A stretch of 64,000 nt of DNA from Sphingopyxis sp. CCNWLW2. GTDB lineage: Bacteria > Pseudomonadota > Alphaproteobacteria > Sphingomonadales > Sphingomonadaceae. A program made the position numbers and the translations under genes. Location of the stretch: assembly GCF_037095755.1 (NCBI RefSeq), contig NZ_JBAWKJ010000001.1:747001-811000 (forward strand), written 5' to 3'. Below the pieces are notes generated by a model. It did no database searches and was not told where the DNA came from. It was given only the letters and a program-made list of their open reading frames with translations. This document shows positions 42,442-50,821 of this stretch, piece by piece (the first letter of the stretch is position 1; every line of letters starts with the position of its first letter).

Positions 42442-42927
42442 TCACAGCAGTCGTTGCCACCAACCGACGTCGTGCCAAGCATCGAATTTTCGCCCGACCT
42501 CACGGTAGATGCCCACCGGCTCGAAGCCCATGGTTTCGTGCAGCCCGACGCTTGCGTCGTTTGGGAGTGCGATGCCAGCAAAAGCCGCGTGATAGCCCAA
42601 GCTTGCCGCGTCAGCCAGCAGGCGCGAGTATAGACTTCGCGCTACACCGCGCCGTTGCGCGCCAGGCGCCACATAGACTGCTACATCGACAGATGTCCGG
42701 TATGCGGCGCGCGCCCTATGTTCGCTGGCGTAGGCATAACCGACGACCCGCCCATCCACTTCGGCTACCAGATAGGGATAGCGCGGCAGAATAGCGGCGA
42801 TGCGCCTTTCAATCTCCATAATATCAGGCGGGACTTCCTCGAACGAGATGGTGGTGGCAGTTACATAGGGTGCGTAAATTACTTGAACCGCTGGCGCGTC
42901 CCCCATCGTTATTTGACGCACATGCAT
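42442..42927 (-). CDS. GNAT acetyltransferase, phosphinothricin/arsinothricin type (ArsN1-like)
   Basis: A 161-residue protein beginning MHVRQITMGDAPAVQVIYAP. It shows the phosphinothricin acetyltransferase blocks YVTATTISFEEVPPDIMEIE, YPYLVAEVDGRVVGYAYAS and RTSVDVAVYVAPGAQRRGVA, the acetyl-CoA loop, and an ending like ETMGFEPVGIYREVGRKFDA. GGAGGTGG precedes the ATG. Next to an ars operon such enzymes can be ArsN1, which N-acetylates the arsenic antibiotic arsinothricin; a general PAT role is equally possible. It converges on arsH. Confidence 0.88.
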   Translation of the reverse strand: MHVRQITMGDAPAVQVIYAPYVTATTISFEEVPPDIMEIERRIAAILPRYPYLVAEVDGRVVGYAYASEHRARAAYRTSVDVAVYVAPGAQRRGVARSLYSRLLADAASLGYHAAFAGIALPNDASVGLHETMGFEPVGIYREVGRKFDAWHDVGWWQRLL

Positions 42928-43347
42928 GTTTGCACCACCTCCGAAGCAGAATTTAATCAGACTGGCCCGCCACGTCCCGGCAATCAAGGCACTGCGTCCA
43001 CTTAAGCCTGTGAGGAGCGCGGAGGCTGCCTGTACGGAAGCCGCCCACTCCGGCCATTCGCCGCAGATCTGGTCCCATGCAGGATTGGCCGATTTCTGAC
43101 CGGCAGCTTCCGGCCGCCAATCCGAGGTAGCCGACATTCGCCAGGATCGCATGCGGACGGCGCAAAGCGAACGATTGCAGTGCCCTTCCGACGAAGGTGC
43201 GAAACCTGCTCTCCAAACGGTCAGGATGATCGCTTTGAGATCTCGGGTACCAATCGCCGTGAAGTGCGAGCAAAGTCGCACGGCGTAATCATCTCGGCGC
43301 CATATGCCCCGGTAGAAACCGGGAATGCCATTTGCTATCCAACGCTC
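42928..43347. other. 420-base stretch without a recognisable gene
   Basis: Open frames here are long on the minus strand but show no family match, no ribosome site and biased composition, so they look like shadows. No clear promoter, repeat or hairpin with a T-run was seen. It may hold the promoters of the GNAT gene (leftward) and the secreted coiled-coil protein (rightward). Confidence 0.4.
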
Positions 43348-43716
43348 ATGCCCCTTCTCCTTGCTGTCGCGCTGATCGCGCCGTCCGTTTCCGAAGCATC
43401 CGAAACACCTAACCAGGCCTGCTTCGAGATTTTCGCCGATTCTGAGGGTGAGATGGCCCGTGCGACCGATCCCGCCTGGCGGAAGAAGGCCCTGCCGGAA
43501 ATCGAGAAACTGCGCGCCGAGAGCGAACGGCGCCGATCCCGGATCGACGGCGAACTCGCAAAACGGGCAAGAGATCGCGACCGGCTGCAACGCGACTACG
43601 ACCGCGGCGCGATTCACGACGACGACTTCAGATCGGCGCGCTTCGAGCTGGAAACCGAGGTGCGGACCCTCGTCGCCGAGCGCGACGCGAAGCAGATACC
43701 GGCCTGCGACTTCTGA
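43348..43716 (+). CDS. Secreted coiled-coil protein (hypothetical)
   Basis: A 122-residue protein with a signal peptide (MPLLLAVALIAPSVSEASE) and a charged helical body (WRKKALPEIEKLRAESERRR, RDRDRLQRDYDRGAIHDDDF) that should form a coiled coil. Cysteines near the start (QACFEIF) and end (IPACDF) of the mature part may pair. No ribosome site is obvious. Function unknown. Confidence 0.6.
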   Translation: MPLLLAVALIAPSVSEASETPNQACFEIFADSEGEMARATDPAWRKKALPEIEKLRAESERRRSRIDGELAKRARDRDRLQRDYDRGAIHDDDFRSARFELETEVRTLVAERDAKQIPACDF

Positions 43717-43822
43717 TCGGCACCCCTAGAGGGGCTTAATTCTGTCCGAACTCGGCCGGTCCAGGAGAACCGGAGTTGCACGTTTGACTTTCGCGCGCCG
43801 GCCTGTTTCAGAAAGGCGCGTC

Positions 43823-44917
43823 ATGAGAATCCAGTCCCTTTCGGCTGCGGTGATGTCGAGCTGGCCCCGGTGGATGCCTGTTGCAGGCCTGGTAGCACTT
43901 CTGCTGCATCCGGCACAAACGGACGGTATCGCTCTTGCCGGAACAAGCGCGATCCTTGTCGGCTGCATCCTCGCGACGGTCCATCATGGCGAGGTCGTCG
44001 CCCACCGGGTAGGAGAGCCGTTCGGCACGCTGATCCTCGCAGGCGCGGTCACCATTATCGAGGCTTCGCTGATTCTGTCCATGATGCTGAGCGGGTCGGC
44101 GAATCCGGCCTTGCCGCGCGATACGGTGTTTGCCGCAATCATGCTTATCCTCAACGGCGTTGTCGGCGGATGCCTGTTGGTCGGCGGCATTCGGCACGGC
44201 GAGCAGCGTTTCGTGCTCGAAGGAGTCAACGCCGCGCTCTGCGTGCTGGCGGCGATGGCAACGCTGGTACTTGTTCTGCCGAGTGTGAGCGCGAACGCAG
44301 CCTCGCCCTCTTATTCCGCCGCGCAGCTTATATTTACCGCGATCGTGTCGACGCTGCTCTACGCAACCTTCGTGTTTGTCCAGACCATCCGCCATCGCGA
44401 CTATTTCCTGCCTGAAGGCGTAGGCGCGCTGGCCGGCGATGCGCATGCTTCGCCACCCAGCTCGCGCGCGGCGGCACTATCGCTTGGCCTTCTTCTGCTC
44501 GCGTTGGTGAGCGTTGTCTTCCTCGCCAAAAGCCTCTCCAAACCGTTCGAAACAGCGATCGCTGCCGCCGCATTGCCGCGCGCGCTTGTCGGCATTGCCG
44601 TCGCCGCGCTCGTTCTCGCTCCGGAAAGTCTTGCGGCATTGCGCGCTGCGCGGCGCGACCGCCTCCAGACAAGTCTCAACCTTGCGCTGGGATCGGCGCT
44701 TGCGACAATCGGCCTTACGATCCCGACGGTAGCGATTGCGGCACTCGTCATGGGCTGGCCGCTATCCCTCGGCCTCGACCCCAAGGGCATGACACTTCTG
44801 GCGCTCTCGCTTGGCGTCGCGATTTTATCTTTCGGAACCGGACGAACCACGATTTTGCAGGGCGCCGTGCATCTCGTACTGTTGGCCGCCTATATTTTTA
44901 CGACGGTCTTTTCCTGA
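43823..44917 (+). CDS. Ca2+/H+ antiporter-like protein (CaxA/ChaA family)
   Basis: A 364-residue membrane protein with about 11 helices. It carries the two inverted cation-exchanger repeats: GEPFGTLILAGAVTIIEASL in the first half and LVLAPESLAALRAARRDRLQ with SLNLALGSALATIGLTIPTV in the second. The acidic residues of both repeats (Glu in IIEAS, Glu in APES) are the ion-binding signature. It probably exports Ca2+ or Na+/K+ for H+. AAAGG is 7 bases before the ATG at 43823; an earlier in-frame start at 43784 is less likely. Confidence 0.9.
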   Translation: MRIQSLSAAVMSSWPRWMPVAGLVALLLHPAQTDGIALAGTSAILVGCILATVHHGEVVAHRVGEPFGTLILAGAVTIIEASLILSMMLSGSANPALPRDTVFAAIMLILNGVVGGCLLVGGIRHGEQRFVLEGVNAALCVLAAMATLVLVLPSVSANAASPSYSAAQLIFTAIVSTLLYATFVFVQTIRHRDYFLPEGVGALAGDAHASPPSSRAAALSLGLLLLALVSVVFLAKSLSKPFETAIAAAALPRALVGIAVAALVLAPESLAALRAARRDRLQTSLNLALGSALATIGLTIPTVAIAALVMGWPLSLGLDPKGMTLLALSLGVAILSFGTGRTTILQGAVHLVLLAAYIFTTVFS

Positions 44918-44989
44918 TCGTCCTGAGTTCGCCGTGCCGGGCAAAGTCTGATGATGCGACGGGCCGAAGCAGTGGCGAAGCAAAAAGCT

Positions 44990-45018
44990 CTTGAAAGTGA
45001 TTTGGCGCTTCCTAGCTT
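44990..45018 (+). promoter_or_regulatory. Possible sigma-32 (RpoH) promoter of hsp20
   Basis: CTTGAAA (44990-44996) matches the RpoH -35 consensus. After 14 bases comes CCTAGCTT, an imperfect match to the RpoH -10 CCCCATNT. The position, about 100 bases upstream of the hsp20 ATG, leaves space for the ROSE-type leader. Weak evidence on its own. Confidence 0.35.
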
Positions 45019-45062
45019 TTTATCGCCGGGCGCCGAAACCGGGCCCGGTGGGTCAAATGAGA

Positions 45063-45118
45063 GCGCCGGCTCTCTCCGGCGCGTCTCATGCCCAAATTGC
45101 TCACTTAGGAGGATTTGG
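45063..45118 (+). promoter_or_regulatory. ROSE-type RNA thermometer in hsp20 leader
   Basis: A first hairpin GCGCCGG...CCGGCGC (45063-45082) is followed by a second in which CCAAAT-TGCTC (45092-45102) pairs with the ribosome site AGGAGG-ATTTGG (45107-45118). The TTGCT opposite AGGAGG is the core of ROSE elements, which hide the ribosome site of rhizobial and other hsp20 genes until heat melts the stem. The hsp20 ATG follows at 45122. Confidence 0.72.
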
Positions 45119-45121
45119 AAA

Positions 45122-45601
45122 ATGAGAAGCAGCTTTGATTTTGCGCCTTTCCGGCGCTCCACGGTCGGTTTCGACCGCCTGTTCGATCTCCTCGAGACCG
45201 ATCAGCGCGGCGACGGCAGCGAAGGCTATCCGCCCTTCGACCTCTCGCGGCGGGGCGAGGACAGCTACCGCATCACGCTAGCGGTGGCGGGCTTCCGCCC
45301 CGAGGATATCGAGGTGGTCGCCCAGCAGAACCAGCTCACCATCAGCGGCAAGCGCGGCGAAGAGAAGGACGAGGAGCAGTATCTCCACCGCGGGATCGCG
45401 GCTCGCCCCTTTGAACGGCGCTTCCAGCTTGCCGACTATGTCGAAGTCGAATCCGCCGGTTTCGACAATGGTCTGCTGCGGATCGATCTGCAGCGCGTCG
45501 TCCCCGAGGCGATGAAGCCGCGCAAGATCGAGATCGGCGGCAGCTCGCCCGCCCAGGATCGCCTCGCAGCCCCGCGGGAGAAAGACCGCGAATCGGCCTG
45601 A
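45122..45601 (+). CDS. Small heat-shock protein, Hsp20 family (IbpA-like)
   Basis: A 159-residue IbpA-type chaperone: MRSSFDFAPFRRSTVGFDRL is the classic N-terminus, then YPPFDLSRRGEDSYRITLAV, RGIAARPFERRFQLADYVEV and GLLRIDLQRVVPEAMKPRKI with the C-terminal I-x-I/P-R-K-I type motif. It would hold unfolding proteins during heat or stress. The ribosome site AGGAGG is masked in the predicted ROSE stem. It is followed by another hsp20 gene after 74 bases. Confidence 0.94.
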   Translation: MRSSFDFAPFRRSTVGFDRLFDLLETDQRGDGSEGYPPFDLSRRGEDSYRITLAVAGFRPEDIEVVAQQNQLTISGKRGEEKDEEQYLHRGIAARPFERRFQLADYVEVESAGFDNGLLRIDLQRVVPEAMKPRKIEIGGSSPAQDRLAAPREKDRESA

Positions 45602-45675
45602 TCGAGGCCACCGGCTCGCCGCCGATGACGGCGGCGAGCCTTGCTGAACCCTCTAGCCAGAAAGGAGATGACATC

Positions 45676-46191
45676 ATGTCTATTCGTGATCTGATTCCCT
45701 GGAGCCGGCAGGAGAACCGGCTCCCCGTCGCGGTGCGCGCCGAGCAGGGGCGGGGCGATCATCCGCTCCTCTCGCTTCACCGCGACGTCAACCGGCTGTT
45801 CGACGATGTCTTTCGCGGCTTCGGCCTGTCGTCGTTCGGCGGTCTCAGCCGCGAACCCGCGTGGCCGAACCTCGAGTTCGGCGAGACCGACAAGGAGGTC
45901 CGCATCGTCGCCGAGCTCCCCGGGCTGGACGAGAAGGATGTCGACATCAGTGTCGAGGAAGGCGTGCTGACGCTTCGCGGCGAGAAGAAGTCCGAAGTCG
46001 AAGACAAGGACCGCGGCTATAGCGAACGCAGCTACGGCCGCTTCGAGCGGCGGATCGGTCTCCCGCGCGGTGTCGAACGCGACAAGGCGAGCGCGACCTT
46101 CAGAAATGGCGTGCTCACGGTCACCCTGCCGAAGGCGGAGGCGGCGAACGAAAATGTCCGCCGTATCCCGATCAATGGACAGGCGGCGTGA
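45676..46191 (+). CDS. Small heat-shock protein, Hsp20 family (class A type)
   Basis: A 171-residue Hsp20 starting MSIRDLIPWSRQENRLPVAV. The alpha-crystallin domain runs from WPNLEFGETDKEVRIVAELP to GVLTVTLPKAEAANENVRRI. The opening and LHRDVNRLFDDVFRGF block mark the bacterial class with long N-terminal arms. AAAGGAG is 9 bases before the ATG. It is probably co-transcribed with the IbpA-like gene; the NDUFS4-like frame overlaps its end. Confidence 0.94.
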   Translation: MSIRDLIPWSRQENRLPVAVRAEQGRGDHPLLSLHRDVNRLFDDVFRGFGLSSFGGLSREPAWPNLEFGETDKEVRIVAELPGLDEKDVDISVEEGVLTLRGEKKSEVEDKDRGYSERSYGRFERRIGLPRGVERDKASATFRNGVLTVTLPKAEAANENVRRIPINGQAA

Positions 46192-46714
46192 CGGGCAGGT
46201 CCGGGACTTCGGTCCCGGGCCGGGCTACGGGGGCGCGTCGCCCCCCTCGCCGGCAAATGATAATTGTGCATCGGTCGGCCATCGCGCCAGCATGTTGCCG
46301 CCCGATGCATGGGCGATTATCGAGCCTGTGCCCCTTCGTGTAAACCAGTCGGGCCGCGCGCATGCCGGACTGTGGCGGTTGCGCTTCGGCCCGCGCTGGG
46401 TTCCACGGGCCGATCCGCTGACCGGATGGACCGGCGGCGGCGATCCCCTCGGACAGATCGAACTTCGCTTCGCGAACCGCGATGCGGCCGAGCTTTACTG
46501 CCGGCGAGCGACTATCCCGTTCGAGATACGGGGCTCGTCTGAAGTACGCCGGCCAGCCATGCCCTGCTTGACTAGCGAAGCGCCGCCCCGGCTTTGTTGC
46601 TCGCCAACTGGTCCGCACGCTTTGCGCTGCGGCGATTATCCGATCGGCGCGCACCGCGAAACACAGGCCAGGCCGGACGCGGCGAGTCATTCTGCATTCA
46701 GTTTCGCAGGATAG
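46175..46714 (+). CDS. NDUFS4-like (complex I accessory subunit family) orphan protein
   Basis: A 179-residue frame. After a variable N-terminus ending PANDNCASVG, it matches the ETC complex I NDUFS4 family: AGLWRLRFGPRWVPRADPLT, GWTGGGDPLGQIELRFANRD and AAELYCRRATIPFEIRG, the GWTSSGDPLxQVxLxF block. It is far from any nuo operon, and a C-terminal tail of about 45 residues follows. Start is uncertain (ATG 46175 or 46292); no ribosome site is clear. It may be a paralogue that modulates complex I in stress. Confidence 0.68.
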   Translation: MDRRRDGQVRDFGPGPGYGGASPPSPANDNCASVGHRASMLPPDAWAIIEPVPLRVNQSGRAHAGLWRLRFGPRWVPRADPLTGWTGGGDPLGQIELRFANRDAAELYCRRATIPFEIRGSSEVRRPAMPCLTSEAPPRLCCSPTGPHALRCGDYPIGAHRETQARPDAASHSAFSFAG

Positions 46715-46750
46715 ATTTTGGCTTCCATCATCAACAGAGGAGGACGATTG

Positions 46751-47308
46751 ATGCGTAAAATCCGTACGGCCGTCTTCGCCGGTGTCGCGGCTCTTGCAGC
46801 CGCAGGCACGGCGTTGGCGGCACCTGCCGAAACCCGTGTGATGAAGGTCGGTCTGCCCGATGGCTCGATCGCGCGGATCGAATATCGAGGCGAGATCGCG
46901 CCGAAGGTTGTCGTGGCGCCCGCGGCACGCTTCGTTCCGGTCCAGTGGATCGACCCGTTCGACGCGGCCCCCTTCGCGATGTTCGACCGGATCGCGGCGG
47001 CAATGAACCGGCAAAGCGACATGATGATGCGGCATATGCTCGCGCTGCAATCTCAGCCGAATCCGCTCGGAGAGATCAACCTCGCCAGCCTCGGCTCGCT
47101 GCCGGCCGGAACCGTAAGCTATCGTTACGTAGCGACCAGCAGCGGAGCGGGAACCTGCAGCCGCAGCGTCGAGGTCACTTCGCACGGGTCCGGACAGAAG
47201 CCCAAGGTCGTGTCGAGGAGCTCCGGCGACTGCGGGGGCATGTTGTCGGACCCGACCGCCGAAGAGACCGAGGTCGCGATCGAACACCCGGCGCAATACA
47301 CGACCTAG
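46751..47308 (+). CDS. Secreted hypothetical protein
   Basis: A 185-residue protein with a signal peptide (MRKIRTAVFAGVAALAAAGTALA). The mature part begins TRVMKVGLPDGSIARIEYRG and contains a Met-rich region (MFDRIAAAMNRQSDMMMRHM) and two cysteines (GTCSRSVEV, GDCGG) that may form a disulfide. GAGGAGG lies 7-8 bases before the ATG. Not recognised as a known family. Confidence 0.72.
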   Translation: MRKIRTAVFAGVAALAAAGTALAAPAETRVMKVGLPDGSIARIEYRGEIAPKVVVAPAARFVPVQWIDPFDAAPFAMFDRIAAAMNRQSDMMMRHMLALQSQPNPLGEINLASLGSLPAGTVSYRYVATSSGAGTCSRSVEVTSHGSGQKPKVVSRSSGDCGGMLSDPTAEETEVAIEHPAQYTT

Positions 47309-47509
47309 AGCCACCGGGAGCGCGGAGCGGCGCATCACGCGCTGCTCCCCCTTTGGGCTTTTGTTCTCTTTTGCGCCGTAAAAAATGGAACATGAGACGA
47401 CGGAAACGCGTTTTATTTTACCCGCCGCTCACGGGCTTGCCCAATCGGGCGGCGCAGTTTCTCGAAACCCGAAACTTAGCCCGGCGGGCGAATCTTGAGG
47501 CATGTTCCC

Positions 47510-47779
47510 ATGACCTGTATCGACGCAGAGCTTCTTTCCCGGCTCCCCATCACAGATGTGCAGAAGGTTACCTTCTATAAGCGCGACGAACTCACAACCG
47601 ACCTGGTCTGTTGCGACGTCAGGGTCGCCGGAAAAGTCTGGACGTTCGATGAAGCGCTGGTTGGATGGGAATTGCTGATCGAGCACCTGAAGGGCCTTCC
47701 CGGATTCCGCTCTGGCGCGCTGTCAGCGATGTGCGATCCGCCTTTAGAAGTCTCCGAATCAGTGGCATTTGAACGGTAG
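47510..47779 (+). CDS. Conserved hypothetical protein (KVTFYKRDE family)
   Basis: An 89-residue soluble protein starting MTCIDAELLSRLPITDVQKV. It contains the blocks TFYKRDELTTDLVCCDVRVA and WELLIEHLKGLPGFRS, seen in many small sphingomonad and rhizobial proteins of unknown role. The ATG at 47510 follows GAGG; a TTG at 47495 is less likely. Alone in its region. Confidence 0.65.
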   Translation: MTCIDAELLSRLPITDVQKVTFYKRDELTTDLVCCDVRVAGKVWTFDEALVGWELLIEHLKGLPGFRSGALSAMCDPPLEVSESVAFER

Positions 47780-47950
47780 TGTTCCTTCGCTCGGCCGCAG
47801 CGGCGGGAAGCCTATGTTGATCTGGACCGATTGCTACCGGTCCTCATTCCTCTCGCCCCCTGGATTCCTTCAATGGCGCAAGCGATTCGTCACTGCTCTT
47901 CAAATATGATAACCTCTGGCAGATGCTGCGTAACAACCACGAGGTTGATT

Positions 47951-48244
47951 ATGACGGACGATTGGCGAGTGGATGACTTGGCGCTGTGCGTCAGCCGGCA
48001 CGACTGCTACCCCTCCCAGGTTCGTCCCGGAGCGATTTTTACTGTCCGCGCCGTGCTCGCTAACATGCCCGACCTTGCCGGGGGGAATGCCGGGACGGCG
48101 CTGAACTTCAGAGATGTTGCGGAACTGGGGCCGCGCGCAGCCTATTGCGCGAGCCGCTTTCGCAAAATCGCGCCACATGCCCCCGACGCATTCGACTCCG
48201 AGGTGATCGAGATGCTGTGCGGCTTGCGGCGAGCTTCTCGCTGA
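47951..48244 (+). CDS. Conserved hypothetical protein
   Basis: A 97-residue protein starting MTDDWRVDDLALCVSRHDCY. The opening resembles a compact barrel-like domain of phage-associated or sphingomonad small proteins (PGAIFTVRAVLANM), and it ends in a helix (SEVIEMLCGLRRASR) with a central CASRFRKI segment. GAGG is 6 bases upstream. No function known. Confidence 0.62.
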   Translation: MTDDWRVDDLALCVSRHDCYPSQVRPGAIFTVRAVLANMPDLAGGNAGTALNFRDVAELGPRAAYCASRFRKIAPHAPDAFDSEVIEMLCGLRRASR

Positions 48245-48386
48245 ACGGTTGAAATTTAGCTCTCATTTTAATCGACCGAGACGATTACTGTACCCGAAAA
48301 ATTGGAATTGAGCCGCCGGGACGGAGTGCATAGATGCGCCTCTGCAAATCGTTTTGCAGTGCAGCAAACAAAGGAAACACTCTCCC

Positions 48387-48950
48387 ATGGGTATCATCGG
48401 AAGCTCGATCAAGCCGTTCAACGCCACCTCATACTACCAGGGCAAGTTCGTCCCCGTGACGGACGCCGACACCAAAGGCAAGTGGGCGGTTTTCTTCTTC
48501 TATCCGGCCGACTTTACCTTCGTCTGCCCGACCGAGCTCGAAGACCTCGCGGATCAGTATGCCACGCTTCAGGGCCTCGGCGTCGAGGTCTATTCGGTGT
48601 CGACCGACACGCATTTCAGCCACAAGGCCTGGCACGACAGCTCGCCCGCGATCGGGAAGATCAACTATCACATGCTCGGCGACCAGAACCACGTCCTCGC
48701 CAACAATTTCGGCGTGCTGCGTGAAGATTCGGGCCTCGCCGACCGCGCGACCTTCGTTGTCGATCCCGACGGCGTGATCCAGGTGATGGAAATCACCAGC
48801 GAAGGCGTCGGCCGCAATGCCGAGGAACTCGTCCGCAAGATCAAGGCTGCAGTCTATGTCCGCGCCAACCCCGGCCAGGTCTGCCCGGCGAAGTGGGAAG
48901 AAGGCGCCGAAACGCTGGCTCCCTCGATCGAACTCGTCGGCAAGATCTAA
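48387..48950 (+). CDS. ahpC: Alkyl hydroperoxide reductase subunit C (peroxiredoxin)
   Basis: A 187-residue 2-Cys peroxiredoxin. The peroxidatic cysteine is C47 in [15 protein letters not shown] and the resolving cysteine C166 in [13 protein letters not shown], with the [20 protein letters not shown] block of AhpC. It reduces H2O2 and organic hydroperoxides and is recycled by AhpF. The start at 48387 gives the standard [12 protein letters not shown]-terminus, with AAAGGAAA upstream. A strong hairpin follows. Confidence 0.97.
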   Translation: MGIIGSSIKPFNATSYYQGKFVPVTDADTKGKWAVFFFYPADFTFVCPTELEDLADQYATLQGLGVEVYSVSTDTHFSHKAWHDSSPAIGKINYHMLGDQNHVLANNFGVLREDSGLADRATFVVDPDGVIQVMEITSEGVGRNAEELVRKIKAAVYVRANPGQVCPAKWEEGAETLAPSIELVGKI

Positions 48951-48963
48951 GCCGATTTGCGAG

Positions 48964-48999
48964 GACCGGGCGGGCGGCGCCCGCCCGGTCTCAGCTTTT
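48964..48999 (+). terminator. Hairpin between ahpC and ahpF
   Basis: Perfect 12-base arms GACCGGGCGGGC and GCCCGCCCGGTC with a 3-base loop, then TCAGCTTTT. It could end part of the ahpC transcripts, giving more AhpC than AhpF. Confidence 0.65.
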
Positions 49000-49067
49000 C
49001 ATAAAACAAAAGATTCTGACGCCGTTCCCCGCGGCGAACCCCTGTTTCTGTCCGAAAGGCTCTCCCC

Positions 49068-50630
49068 ATGCCGATGCTCGACGCCAACACGACCTCCCAG
49101 CTCAAGACCTATCTCGGCAACCTTCGCCGACCGATCGAGCTGGTCGCAAGCCTCGACGCATCGCCCAAGTCGGCCGAGATGCGCAGCCTGGTCGAAGAGG
49201 TCGCGGCGCAGTCGGACCTCGTCACCGCGCGGTTCGACGGCGACGACGCCCGCCGCCCGTCCTTCGCGATCCGCGCCGATGAGGGCCGCGCCGAAGCCAT
49301 GTTCGCGGGCCTGCCGATGGGGCATGAATTCACTTCGCTGATCCTCGCGCTCCTCCATGTCGGCGGTCATCCGCCGAAAGAAGAGGCCGAACTGCTTGAC
49401 GCGGTGCGTGCGCTGGAAGGCGATTTCGTCTTCGAAACCTTCTTCTCGCTGTCATGCCAGAATTGCCCCGACGTCGTGCAGGCGCTCAACATCATGGCCG
49501 CGCTGAACCCGAACATCCGCCACACGGCGATCGACGGCGCGCTTTTTCAGGATGAGGTCGAACGCCGCAAGGTGATGGCGGTGCCCGCCGTCTTCCTCAA
49601 CGGCGAGCTTTTCGGGCAGGGCCGGATGGACCTCGCGCAGATCGTCGCGAAGCTCGACACCGGCGCCGTGGCGCGGGCGGCCGAGAAGATCGCCACCAAG
49701 GAGCCGTTCGACGTGCTCGTCGTCGGCGGCGGGCCCGGCGGCGCCGCGGCCGCCATCTATGCCGCGCGCAAGGGCATCCGCACCGGCATCGTCGCCGAAC
49801 GCTTCGGCGGGCAGGTGCTCGACACGCTGGGGATCGAGAATTTCATTTCGGTCCAGCACACCGAGGGCCCGAAACTCGCCACGCAGCTCGAGGCGCATGT
49901 GAAGGATTATGACGTCGACGTTATGAACGTTCAGGAAGCCGCCGAGCTCATCCCCGGCGGCGCGCACGGCCTCCACGAAGTGAAGCTCAAGAGCGGCGCG
50001 AGCGTGAAGGGCAAGACCGTGATCCTGTCGACCGGCGCGCGCTGGCGCCAAATGGGCGTCCCGGGCGAAGCCGAATATCGCAACAAGGGCGTCGCCTATT
50101 GCCCGCACTGCGACGGCCCGCTGTTCAAGGGCAAGCGCGTCGCGGTGATCGGTGGGGGCAATTCGGGCGTTGAGGCGGCGATCGATCTCGCCGGGCTCGC
50201 CGCGCATGTGACGCTGATCGAGTTCGATAGCCAGCTTCGCGCCGACGCGGTGCTCCAGACAAAGCTACGCAGCCTGGCCAATGTCACGATCATTACGTCA
50301 GCGCTCACCACCGAGGTGCTCGGCAATGGTGAGAAGGTGGTTGGCCTGCGTTATCGCGACCGCAACAAGGATGAGGAACATCTTGTCGAACTCGAAGGCA
50401 TCTTCGTCCAGATCGGCCTCATTCCGAACACGGAATGGCTGGGCAGCGCCGTGGCGCTCAGCGACCGCGGCGAGATCGAGGTAGACGCGCGCGGCGCGAC
50501 AAGCCAGCCCGGTATATTTGCCGCGGGCGACGTGACGACCGTGCCGTACAAGCAGATCGTCATCGCGATGGGCGAAGGATCAAAGGCGTCGCTCTCTGCG
50601 TTCGATCACCTAATCCGCTCCTCGGCTTGA
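49068..50630 (+). CDS. ahpF: Alkyl hydroperoxide reductase subunit F
   Basis: A 520-residue flavoprotein. The N-terminal tandem thioredoxin-like domain has the redox pair C130-QN-C133. The thioredoxin-reductase-like part has the FAD motif [20 protein letters not shown], the active disulfide C345-PH-C348 and the NADH motif [19 protein letters not shown]. It passes electrons from NADH to AhpC. It lies 117 bases behind ahpC with a hairpin between them. Confidence 0.97.
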   Translation: MPMLDANTTSQLKTYLGNLRRPIELVASLDASPKSAEMRSLVEEVAAQSDLVTARFDGDDARRPSFAIRADEGRAEAMFAGLPMGHEFTSLILALLHVGGHPPKEEAELLDAVRALEGDFVFETFFSLSCQNCPDVVQALNIMAALNPNIRHTAIDGALFQDEVERRKVMAVPAVFLNGELFGQGRMDLAQIVAKLDTGAVARAAEKIATKEPFDVLVVGGGPGGAAAAIYAARKGIRTGIVAERFGGQVLDTLGIENFISVQHTEGPKLATQLEAHVKDYDVDVMNVQEAAELIPGGAHGLHEVKLKSGASVKGKTVILSTGARWRQMGVPGEAEYRNKGVAYCPHCDGPLFKGKRVAVIGGGNSGVEAAIDLAGLAAHVTLIEFDSQLRADAVLQTKLRSLANVTIITSALTTEVLGNGEKVVGLRYRDRNKDEEHLVELEGIFVQIGLIPNTEWLGSAVALSDRGEIEVDARGATSQPGIFAAGDVTTVPYKQIVIAMGEGSKASLSAFDHLIRSSA

Positions 50631-50709
50631 TGTGACTGGGCCGATAATTTCTCCGCTGAAGTCGGAACTACAGAATCCAAATGCAGCCGTTTTTGGCCGT
50701 TTGCTGCCA

Positions 50710-50743
50710 GTCAGCTTTTGACGACCAATCGCAAGAAGCGGAC
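50710..50743. repeat. GTCCGCT...AGCGGAC hairpin element, copy 3 (degenerate)
   Basis: Arms GTCAGCTTTTG and CAAGAAGCGGAC with mismatches, in the gap between ahpF and the autotransporter stop. Its right arm shares AGCGGAC and flanking bases with copies at 31851 and 39639. It may also act as a terminator for the converging genes. Confidence 0.5.
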
Positions 50744-50821
50744 ATCAGACCCAAATTGGCCTGACGCCCTCATAGTCTTTGAAGGGCTCACTTGCTTTCC
50801 CGCGTCATATTCCGACAGCGA

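Noticed and set aside
46192..47338. Minus-strand frame opposite the NDUFS4-like and secreted proteins
   Set aside because: No motif or ribosome site; plus-strand frames have a signal peptide and a family match.
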